Shown: positions 35,618 to 41,829 of the stretch, in pieces
Position numbering within the stretch: position 1 is the stretch's first letter
How the letters are laid out: the number at the start of each line of letters is the position of its first letter
Assembly: GCA_947628095.1 (NCBI GenBank)
Contig: CANQYO010000005.1
Location: forward strand, 1-44,085
Source of the DNA: an uncultured Bacilli bacterium
GTDB taxonomy: Bacteria; Bacillota_I; Bacilli_A; RF39; UBA660
Length of the DNA: 44,085 bases
Direction of reading: 5' to 3'
Program-made: the position numbers and the translations under genes
The notes under the pieces: model-generated
The model's input: only the letters and a program-made list of their open reading frames with translations
The model's database searches: none
What the model was told of the DNA's origin: nothing

Positions 35618-36983
35618 CATTATTTTTAGGAGCTTTTTTTTCAGTTATTGCTTCCATGAATTCTGTATCGTCAAAGATTGAAGTCTTTTCATTTTGACTT
35701 TCTAAATCATCTTCACTTCCAATAACTTCGGTTCCATTATTTAAATCATCTAATTCTTGTTCATAATCAATTTCAGCACTGTATTTATCATCAAGTTCAT
35801 TATCAATAGCAACATTTTTGTATATTTCTTCGAAAGTTGTAATACCTTCTAAAACTTTTTCAAGTCCATCTTGAAGAAGAGTAGTAACATCACTTGTATA
35901 AACAAGTTCTCTTAATTTTTCTCTAGAAATAGTATTATCATTTATAGCATTTCTTATATCATCATTTATTAATAAAACTTCTTGAATTGCAATACGACCA
36001 TAGTAACCATTTCGACAATTATCACAGTGACCATTTACATCTTCAATTTCTAAAACATCTTTATTAAGAATTTCTTTGAAAACCGCTTTTTCATATCTTG
36101 TAGTAGGACGTTTCTTTCGACAATGTGGACAAAGACGTCTAGCTAATTTCTGTGAAACAATTCCTGTTAAGGCACTTGATAAAAGATATCTTTCAACATT
36201 CATATCTAAAAGACGTTCAATAGTTGATAGGGAATTGTTGGTATGGACGGTTGAAAAAACTAAGTGTCCTGTAATAGATGCACGAACGGCAATTTGAGCA
36301 GTTTCAGAGTCACGAATTTCTCCAATTAGAATAATATTAGGGTCTTGTCTTAAAATACTACGTAAAACTCTTCCAAAGGTTAAACCAATTTCACTATTTA
36401 CTTGAACTTGATTTATTCCTTCAATGTTCATTTCTATTGGGTCTTCAACTGTAATAATATTTGTTTCTTCTTTATTTAAATATTGAAGCATTGTATAAAC
36501 GGTTGTACTTTTACCAGTACCAGTAGCTCCGGTTACTAAGATAATTCCGTTTGGAACTTCAATCATTTTTTTAATTTTTACAAGATTTTTTTGGGTAAAA
36601 CCTAATGATTCTAAACCTTCAGTACTTTTAGTATAATCAAGAATACGAATAACTATTTTTTCACCTAAGTTAGTATTTAAAGAAGATACACGCATATCAA
36701 GTGGTATTCCATTGATGGTATCTTTAATAGCACCATCTTGAGGTAATCTTGATTCAGTTATATTCATATTTGAAATAAGCTTAATTCTTGTTGTTAGATT
36801 TTTTTGATAGGCAAGGGGAACAATCGTATGGTCTTGCAAAACACCATCAATTCTTAAACGCACTTTCATTCCTTTATCACAAGGGTCAAAGTGAATATCG
36901 CTGGCACGTTTACTAACAGCATAGATAATCATATTATTTGCAATATTGGCTATTTCGTCATTTTTAAAATCATACTCTACCAT
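35598..36983 (-). CDS. PilB/GspE-type secretion ATPase
   Basis: A cytosolic hexameric ATPase of the type IV pilus/type II secretion family, distinct from the TadA enzyme. The 461 residues hold an N2-type domain (SDIHFDP...VRLRIDGVL) and Walker A GATGTGKST (about 152-160). Also visible are the Asp box TVEDPIE, Walker B IILIGEIRD, His box STVHTNN and a zinc site (CPHCRKKRP and CDNCRNGYYGR). The N1 domain of long PilB proteins is missing, and an acidic tail of about 70 residues follows the core. The ATG (36983) behind GAGGTGG is preferred to an overlapping GTG at 36995. No PilC, pilin or peptidase gene is nearby. Confidence 0.93.
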   Translation of the reverse strand: MVEYDFKNDEIANIANNMIIYAVSKRASDIHFDPCDKGMKVRLRIDGVLQDHTIVPLAYQKNLTTRIKLISNMNITESRLPQDGAIKDTINGIPLDMRVSSLNTNLGEKIVIRILDYTKSTEGLESLGFTQKNLVKIKKMIEVPNGIILVTGATGTGKSTTVYTMLQYLNKEETNIITVEDPIEMNIEGINQVQVNSEIGLTFGRVLRSILRQDPNIILIGEIRDSETAQIAVRASITGHLVFSTVHTNNSLSTIERLLDMNVERYLLSSALTGIVSQKLARRLCPHCRKKRPTTRYEKAVFKEILNKDVLEIEDVNGHCDNCRNGYYGRIAIQEVLLINDDIRNAINDNTISREKLRELVYTSDVTTLLQDGLEKVLEGITTFEEIYKNVAIDNELDDKYSAEIDYEQELDDLNNGTEVIGSEDDLESQNEKTSIFDDTEFMEAITEKKAPKNNEAVDLI

Positions 36984-37066
36984 ACCATATGCCACCTCTT
37001 TATTCTAATAACATTATTATACAATAAATTTTTAATTTTGAAAACAGAAATAATAAAAGTAATATA

Positions 37067-37099
37067 AAAAAATTAGAAAATTTTATTTCCTAATTTTTT
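37067..37099 (-). terminator. Intrinsic terminator of the phosphoesterase-like gene
   Basis: On the minus strand AAAAAATTAG and CTAATTTTTT form a ten-base stem with T-tract; the stop codon (37098-37100) overlaps the stem. Confidence 0.75.
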
Positions 37100-37958
37100 A
37101 GTATTTAGTTATTCTAAAGAAATTAATACTAGGTTGGTTGAATAAACGAATGTTCATACTATTACCAATACCATTTGAAACATAAAGTTTGGTGTCATTT
37201 ATCTTTTCAAAACTTTTATGATGTTTATGATTATCAAATATTCCTTCTTCTGTAAAAGGAATTCGAATTTCACCACCTCTTGTATCACCAGCTAAAGCTA
37301 CATTACAATTTATTTTTTTGGTTATATCAGAAATTTTATCAGGATTATTCAAAATACATATTGAATAATAATCATCTTCTTGACTATTTAAACTAATTTT
37401 ATTAGTATCAATACCTATAATTTTAATAGGAGTAGTATCTTTATTATAAATAATTTCTTCTTGATTACTTAAAACTTTAAAATTACCATTTTCCATAATG
37501 ACATAAAAACTATCATCGTCAAATTCTCCAATGACTGCATATTTTTTAATTTTAGCTTCTAGTTCTAAAAAGAATTTTTCAAGAATTTTTATATCTTCTT
37601 TTGTTAAAACATAGTCTTTTCTAATAAGATTTCCAGTAAAAACAATAATATCAGGATTTAATTCATTAATTTTCTTTTTTAAATTTTTTAAATCATTTTC
37701 ATTAACACTATTATATAGTAAATCACTTATTTGAACAATTTTGGTTCCATGAAAACTCTCTGGTAATTTAGAACTTGTGATTTTGTGCTCTGAAACAGTA
37801 ATATATTTGGCTCCAATAAAAATTCCATAACATAATATTAAGAGAATAATTGCTCCAATAGTCCCGGTGATTTTAAAAATCTTTCTTGCTTTTTTATTTC
37901 TTTCTTCTCTTATTATTTCGTCTTGAATTTTTTTATTTTTTTCTTCTCTTGTCTTCAT
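37098..37958 (-). CDS. Metallophosphoesterase-fold protein with degenerate active site
   Basis: A 286-residue protein with a charged cytosolic N-terminus, one membrane helix (about 29-50) and an outer domain resembling YkuE/YaeI metallophosphoesterases. The family order is clear but the metal ligands are mostly replaced. DxH is QISDLLYN (His lost). GD is TGNL (Asp to Asn). GNHD is GEFD (Asn and His lost). GHTHGGQ is GDTRGGE (both His lost), although GGEIRIP and the closing YVSNGIGNS...R remain. It is therefore probably catalytically dead, a binding or structural protein. It overlaps the CPBP gene by three bases (TAATG). Confidence 0.82.
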   Translation of the reverse strand: MKTREEKNKKIQDEIIREERNKKARKIFKITGTIGAIILLILCYGIFIGAKYITVSEHKITSSKLPESFHGTKIVQISDLLYNSVNENDLKNLKKKINELNPDIIVFTGNLIRKDYVLTKEDIKILEKFFLELEAKIKKYAVIGEFDDDSFYVIMENGNFKVLSNQEEIIYNKDTTPIKIIGIDTNKISLNSQEDDYYSICILNNPDKISDITKKINCNVALAGDTRGGEIRIPFTEEGIFDNHKHHKSFEKINDTKLYVSNGIGNSMNIRLFNQPSINFFRITKY

Positions 37959-38647
37959 TATAGCACCGTTAAAAAGATTGAAGTTAATGTTAAAATTCCA
38001 TTATGGAGCATATGGAAAGTTATTGGAACAAAGATGTTATCAGTTTTAGCTACAAGATAAGCAAATGCACTTCCTAAAAGACCGTAGGGAATAGCATACA
38101 ATAAATCCCAAGGAGTTTGAAAACTAAAAATAACATGTAAAAGACCAAATAAAAGTCCACTTGAAATTATCATTATAACTTTGTTTTGAAAAATATCTCC
38201 AAATGATTTTCGAAATAACATTTCTTCTAAAAAAGGAGCAATCAAAGCCGCACTTATAAAACTTAAAAGAGGCGATTCATGTAACATATTTTGAACTAAT
38301 ACTTCGTTATTAGCATCATGTACTGGAGTTAAAAGGGAAATTAAAACATTAAATAGACACATTCCTGCAAGTCCAATAAACCAAGCTTTCATTCCAATAT
38401 CAAAGTATTTATTAAAATTATGTGTATAATCTTTAAAAGCTTTCTTTAAGTATTTGTGATATATAAAAATTATTATTAAAAGGGTTATTAAAGAAGCAAC
38501 TAACGAACATAAAACTTGTAGATTATAATTTAATTTATCATAGTTAATACCTAATAATTTGAAAGGAATAAGATAAAATAAGTCACTTAATAAAAATAAA
38601 AGAAATAAAAGGGTAAATAAACCTATTTTTTTTAACTTTTCTATCAT
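37958..38647 (-). CDS. CPBP-family intramembrane metalloprotease (CAAX/Abi)
   Basis: A 229-residue membrane protein with about seven to eight helices and the CPBP signatures: EEMLFRKSFGDIF (EExxxR, motif 1), FGLLHVIF (FxxxH, motif 2) and FHMLHNG (motif 3). These residues form the metal and glutamate active site of Rce1-like proteases. Bacterial members act in peptide maturation, bacteriocin self-immunity or signalling; nothing here fixes the substrate. TTGGTGATATT lies before the start. Translation is coupled to the following degenerate phosphoesterase, so the pair may work together. Confidence 0.93.
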   Translation of the reverse strand: MIEKLKKIGLFTLLFLLFLLSDLFYLIPFKLLGINYDKLNYNLQVLCSLVASLITLLIIIFIYHKYLKKAFKDYTHNFNKYFDIGMKAWFIGLAGMCLFNVLISLLTPVHDANNEVLVQNMLHESPLLSFISAALIAPFLEEMLFRKSFGDIFQNKVIMIISSGLLFGLLHVIFSFQTPWDLLYAIPYGLLGSAFAYLVAKTDNIFVPITFHMLHNGILTLTSIFLTVL

Positions 38648-38684
38648 AATATCACCAACATTATTTTATCATATTAAGAATAAT

Positions 38685-38722
38685 AAAAAAAGATTAAAAA
38701 TTTAAATTTAAATTTTCAATCT
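38685..38722 (-). terminator. Intrinsic terminator of the NifU-like gene
   Basis: On the minus strand AGATTGAAAATTT pairs with AAATTTTTAATCT (one G-T pair), followed by T residues; the stop codon lies two bases before the stem. Confidence 0.8.
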
Positions 38723-38723
38723 C

Positions 38724-38942
38724 TTAAATTAACTCAACATCTGTTATTTCAGGAATTTCATTTATTAATGTTTCTTTAAACATTTCATTTAAAGTCATCA
38801 TTTTCATAGGGCAAGTAGCACAATGTCCTAAAAATTTAAGATAACAAATTCCATCTTCAAATTTAACAAATTCGATATCTCCACCATCTTCAATAATATA
38901 AGGTCTTAATTTATTTAAAATTTCTTCAACTTTTTCTTTCAT
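38724..38942 (-). CDS. NifU-like iron-sulfur scaffold/carrier protein (YutI-like)
   Basis: A 72-residue protein consisting only of the C-terminal NifU domain: LNKLRPYIIEDGGDIEFVKF at the start and the cluster-binding CATCPM motif. It would carry or transfer [4Fe-4S] clusters in the cytosol. It is shorter than B. subtilis YutI (about 110 residues). GGAAGG precedes the ATG. An extended -10 on the minus strand (39000-39008) is about 60 bases upstream. As I recall, yutI and yutH lie near each other in B. subtilis; here a YutH-like gene is about 1 kb away. Confidence 0.93.
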   Translation of the reverse strand: MKEKVEEILNKLRPYIIEDGGDIEFVKFEDGICYLKFLGHCATCPMKMMTLNEMFKETLINEIPEITDVELI

Positions 38943-38999
38943 ATTTTTTCCTTCCTTTTTTATATATTAACTTAAAATTAATTTTTCTTCAATATTTTT

Positions 39000-39008
39000 A
39001 TTATAACA
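39000..39008 (-). promoter_or_regulatory. Extended -10 promoter of the NifU-like gene
   Basis: TGTTATAAT on the minus strand, the same nonamer as before nrdD. Confidence 0.55.
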
Positions 39009-39071
39009 TTTTTACTATATTATATTGTTTTTGCTTTTCTTTTTTAGATGCACATCATTTACAATTATAAT

Positions 39072-39821
39072 TTATTGTAACATTTTTTTAATTAGTTTTT
39101 TATCATTTTCAGAATTAATTTTTCCAATTAAAGTATCTTTGTAATCATACATAATATCTTCATCATAATCACACATTTTAGCAATTAATAAATTTTTCAT
39201 AAAATCAATATTTTCAATAAATCTTCTAAAACTTTCTAAACTTGGTTTACTACAATTTGCAATACAAGTTTTTATATAGTCTGTTAAAATCAATTCAACA
39301 ATAAGTATATAAGAACCTCCAGCATCACTTGAAAAACCAATTCCATTAATGTTTGGAATAAATAAATTGGGAGTATCTATACTTTCTTTTAAAATATTAT
39401 TATTTTCAATTAATTTTAAAGCTTCAATTAAAGCTTCTTGAGTTTGAAATCTTAGAATTACAGCATCATTTGATGGGTTTACTCGAAATTTAGTTTGACC
39501 AAGTCCAATATTCAATTCTCTAATTTTTTCAACTATATCTACAAATTCTTTTATAGCTTTAAAAAAATAATTAGGTTTTAAAGGAATATAAAGTTTAGCA
39601 TAAGCATGACTTACTTCATAAACTTTTCTATCATATAACCAATTATTAGAAATATCAAAAGTAAAATTAGAATTAGCAAATTCTAAATAATTAGTTTGAT
39701 TTATCCTAAAATCATAAGAAATATTCGAAAGAGTTTCAAATATAGTTTTAGAAAGTAAATATTCATCATCAATTGATTTTAAATTCAGATATAAAAAGTT
39801 TAAATAATTTAAGATATTCAT
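39072..39821 (-). CDS. Unknown 249-residue protein
   Basis: No family recognised. The protein is soluble and alpha/beta with three cysteines (CIANC and MCDYD), Asn- and Ile-rich, without signal peptide. The frame also opens at a GTG (39830), but that lies within about two bases of the predicted transcription start; the ATG at 39821 is more likely. Even so, no ribosome binding site is seen and the leader would be about ten bases. A strong TTGACA-17-TAATAT promoter drives it. It diverges from the YutH-like gene, with overlapping promoters, which suggests linked control. Confidence 0.72.
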   Translation of the reverse strand: MNILNYLNFLYLNLKSIDDEYLLSKTIFETLSNISYDFRINQTNYLEFANSNFTFDISNNWLYDRKVYEVSHAYAKLYIPLKPNYFFKAIKEFVDIVEKIRELNIGLGQTKFRVNPSNDAVILRFQTQEALIEALKLIENNNILKESIDTPNLFIPNINGIGFSSDAGGSYILIVELILTDYIKTCIANCSKPSLESFRRFIENIDFMKNLLIAKMCDYDEDIMYDYKDTLIGKINSENDKKLIKKMLQ

Positions 39822-39838
39822 AAAAATCACAGTCCAAT

Positions 39839-39867
39839 ATATTAGCTTAAAATTAATTTCTTGTCAA
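39839..39867 (-). promoter_or_regulatory. Sigma-A-type promoter of the unknown protein
   Basis: On the minus strand a consensus TTGACA (39867-39862), 17 bases, and TAATAT (39844-39839). The -35 overlaps the putative sigma-E -35 for the opposite gene. Confidence 0.65.
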
Positions 39868-39894
39868 ATATTATCAAGCTAAAACTCATAAACT
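39866..39894 (+). promoter_or_regulatory. Sigma-E-like promoter before the YutH-like gene
   Basis: AAATATT (39866-39872), 14 bases, CATAAACT (39887-39894). It fits the sigma-E consensus (KMATATT, 13-15 bases, CATACAHT) with one mismatch in each box. A seven-base inverted repeat TTAGCTT/AAGCTAA (39842-39848 and 39876-39882) surrounds the -35. Confidence 0.5.
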
Positions 39895-39909
39895 TAAATA
39901 GGTGATTTT

Positions 39910-40818
39910 ATGAAAGATTTACTTAATTATTACTATTATATAATAGTAGATAGAATTAATATGGTAAATCATAATTACTATTTTACATACTTAAATAATC
40001 ATTTTTGTTTATATCGGTTTGATAAAAGTTTAGAAGAATTAAATTTACTTTTTAGTTTAAATACTTATATGCTTTATAATAATTATAAAATTAATAAAAT
40101 TATATTAAATAAGGATATGTCACCTAGAACATTTTATCAAAATCATTACTATGTTTTAGTTTTCTTAGATATATATGCTAAAGAAAAAATAGAAATAAAA
40201 GATATATTGGAGTTTAATCAAAGACTAACATCTTTGAATATTTTAAATAGAAGTAATTGGTATTCTTTATGGACTTATAAAATTGATAATATTGAATATA
40301 CTATGAAACATATTTGGCATAAATATAAGATTTTAAATAGTTCAATTTATTATTATCTTGGTTTAGCTGAAAATGCTATTACATATTTAAATTTATTTGG
40401 AACTAATAATAGATTGATAAGTATTTCCCATCAAAGAGTAGATAGTAATTTTTTAAAAATAGATTTTTATAATCCTTTAAATCTTATAATTGACTATCGA
40501 ATTCGTGATATGGCTGAATATTTTAAATCTTGTTTTTTTAAAAATACGTTATCTTCTTTAGAAATAATTAATTATTTAAGAAAAATAAAAATGAGTTTTA
40601 ATGATTATTTATATTTTTATATAAGAATGTTATTTCCTAGTTATTACTTTGATTGTTTTGATTTAATTGTAAATCAAGAAATAAAAGAAACAGAAATTTT
40701 AAAAATAATAGCTAAACAAAATGAATATGAATATTTATTATATGAAATTTATAATCTTTTTAAAAATTATATAAATATTCCGGGAATTGAATGGATTAAT
40801 AAAAAATATTTTAATTAA
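39910..40818 (+). CDS. YutH/CotS-like spore coat protein (tentative)
   Basis: A 302-residue protein resembling, weakly, the kinase-fold spore coat proteins of the CotS/YutH family. The N-terminus is short and Tyr-rich. The centre has SNWYSLWTYKIDNIEY and YYYLGLAENAITYLN (compare the AENAIQY block of YutH). ISHQRVDSN occupies the catalytic-loop position, DYRIRDMAEYFKS the position of the Asp-containing loop, and a helical C-terminus follows. If correct it would be a mother-cell coat component, probably without kinase activity. The sigma-E-like promoter and sporulation genes nearby support the call. AGGTGAT precedes the ATG. Confidence 0.6.
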   Translation: MKDLLNYYYYIIVDRINMVNHNYYFTYLNNHFCLYRFDKSLEELNLLFSLNTYMLYNNYKINKIILNKDMSPRTFYQNHYYVLVFLDIYAKEKIEIKDILEFNQRLTSLNILNRSNWYSLWTYKIDNIEYTMKHIWHKYKILNSSIYYYLGLAENAITYLNLFGTNNRLISISHQRVDSNFLKIDFYNPLNLIIDYRIRDMAEYFKSCFFKNTLSSLEIINYLRKIKMSFNDYLYFYIRMLFPSYYFDCFDLIVNQEIKETEILKIIAKQNEYEYLLYEIYNLFKNYINIPGIEWINKKYFN

Positions 40819-40833
40819 AAAAATTAAAAAGGT

Positions 40834-40877
40834 TTGCATTTTAATAGATGATAACTTGCATTTTAATGTGTGATAAA
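40834..40877. repeat. Tandem 22-base direct repeat
   Basis: TTGCATTTTAAT occurs at 40834 and again at 40856, each followed by three variable bases and TGATAA, giving two adjacent 22-base units. The rest of the 188-base gap to 41007 is A+T-rich, with a ten-base palindrome ATACTAGTAT near 40920 and no gene that I can support. Confidence 0.6.
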
Positions 40878-40993
40878 TATAATTTTGTCACTTTTTTCAA
40901 TTTTATTTTTGGTTGATACTAGTATTATTAAAAAAGGTGATAGCTTATTTTAAGTTCTCACTTTAATATTTAAAAACCAATTTAATTTAAAAT

Positions 40994-41017
40994 AAAAGGG
41001 GAATTTTTATTTTCCCC
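40994..41017 (-). terminator. Intrinsic terminator of the YjcZ-like gene
   Basis: On the minus strand GGGGAA and TTCCCC form a six-base stem (41017-41012 with 41003-40998), then TTTT. The stop codon lies in the loop. Confidence 0.75.
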
Positions 41018-41180
41018 ATCTAGTACCAATAATTATAACTAGTAAAATGAATAATACAATGATAATAGCATAATTAGAATTGTTATTATATCCATAATTT
41101 GGATAAATATAACCAAAATTTCCGGAATTTCCACATGAAGAACCATATCCGTAATTTGGATAAGCACCGTAATAATACAT
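41007..41180 (-). CDS. Tiny YjcZ-type sporulation membrane protein, 57 residues
   Basis: A 57-residue peptide with a Tyr/Gly/Asn/Pro-rich N-terminal half (repeats of YPNYGYG type) and one C-terminal helix, YAIIIVLFILLVIIIGTRWGK. The hydrophobic segment closely follows the ALIVVLFILLIIVG pattern of the YjcZ family (TIGR01732), small spore-associated proteins of Bacillus and relatives. AAGGAGG lies seven bases before the ATG and a terminator follows, so it is a free-standing gene. A CATACATA on the minus strand (41242-41235) could be a sigma-E-type -10, but no -35 fits. Confidence 0.78.
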   Translation of the reverse strand: MYYYGAYPNYGYGSSCGNSGNFGYIYPNYGYNNNSNYAIIIVLFILLVIIIGTRWGK

Positions 41181-41243
41181 AATATTACCTCCTTTTATCT
41201 ATTGTAGTTTACGTACTAAAAGAAAAAAGGTTATTATGTATGA

Positions 41244-41546
41244 CTATAAATTATTAGATAATTTAATAATTAAATCCATATCATCATCTTTAGCAATAAT
41301 GTTTTTATGTAACTTTTTACATTTTTCACATTGATAAATTATCTTAAAAGAATCTTTAAATTTTTCAATACCAATAGGTTTTAACATTCCATGACACAAA
41401 TTTATTCTATCACCAGGATTATTATCAACATGTTTAGAATATAAACAATAAGGACAATGGTCTCTTGCTGAATAATTTAATTTAGAAACTAATTTTCCAC
41501 AATTTTCACATTTAAAATCTTCATCAATCATATTAAATCTTTTCAT
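41244..41546 (-). CDS. RNHCP-domain zinc-ribbon protein
   Basis: A 100-residue protein with two zinc-binding pairs, CENCGK near the N-terminus and CEKCKK near the C-terminus. Between them lies ARDHCPYCLYSKHVD followed by PGDRINLCHGML, the RNHCP family signature (R-N-H-C-P becomes R-D-H-C-P here). The function of this family is unknown. Upstream on the minus strand is TTTACA-17-TATAAT (41589-41561), and three degenerate repeats begin nine bases beyond it. No strong ribosome binding site (CGTGATATT) is seen. Its end is 63 bases before the YjcZ-like start; I see no clear terminator between them. Confidence 0.9.
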   Translation of the reverse strand: MKRFNMIDEDFKCENCGKLVSKLNYSARDHCPYCLYSKHVDNNPGDRINLCHGMLKPIGIEKFKDSFKIIYQCEKCKKLHKNIIAKDDDMDLIIKLSNNL

Positions 41547-41560
41547 AATATCACGAAATA

Positions 41561-41589
41561 ATTATATAACTTAAACTAAAAATTGTAAA
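41561..41589 (-). promoter_or_regulatory. Promoter of the RNHCP gene
   Basis: TTTACA (41589-41584), 17 bases, TATAAT (41566-41561) on the minus strand. Confidence 0.65.
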
Positions 41590-41597
41590 TAAAGGTA

Positions 41598-41658
41598 TTG
41601 GTATCACTATATATTGATGTTGATATTACTATATTTTGATATCACTATATCACTATAT
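41598..41658. repeat. Three and a half degenerate 15-base iterons
   Basis: TTGGTATCACTATAT (41598), TTGATATTACTATAT (41620) and TTGATATCACTATAT (41636), plus a partial CACTATAT (41651). Consensus TTGRTATYACTATAT; start-to-start distances are 22 and 16 bases. The cluster lies between the RNHCP and priA promoters, directly upstream of the RNHCP -35. The rest of the 250-base gap holds the priA promoter. Confidence 0.65.
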
Positions 41659-41781
41659 TAATATATGTCTTGCCTAATTAGATTTATTATGTTAATTAAA
41701 TTTACAAAGAAGTTCATGATTTCTTAAAAAAAATCAAGTAGAGCTTTTAAATAATTATCATAAATTTGCTGTAATTTAAAG

Positions 41782-41810
41782 TTGTAACTTTTTTTAATGT
41801 TTGTTAAAAT
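41782..41810 (+). promoter_or_regulatory. Promoter of priA
   Basis: TTGTAA (41782-41787), 17 bases, TAAAAT (41805-41810) with extended-10 TG at 41802-41803. It overlaps the open frame upstream of the chosen priA start, which supports the later start. Confidence 0.7.
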
Positions 41811-41829
41811 TAGTTTAAGGGGTGATAAG

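Noticed and set aside
40834-41658. CRISPR array
   Set aside because: The repeats are two or three degenerate tandem copies without unique spacers, and no cas genes are present.
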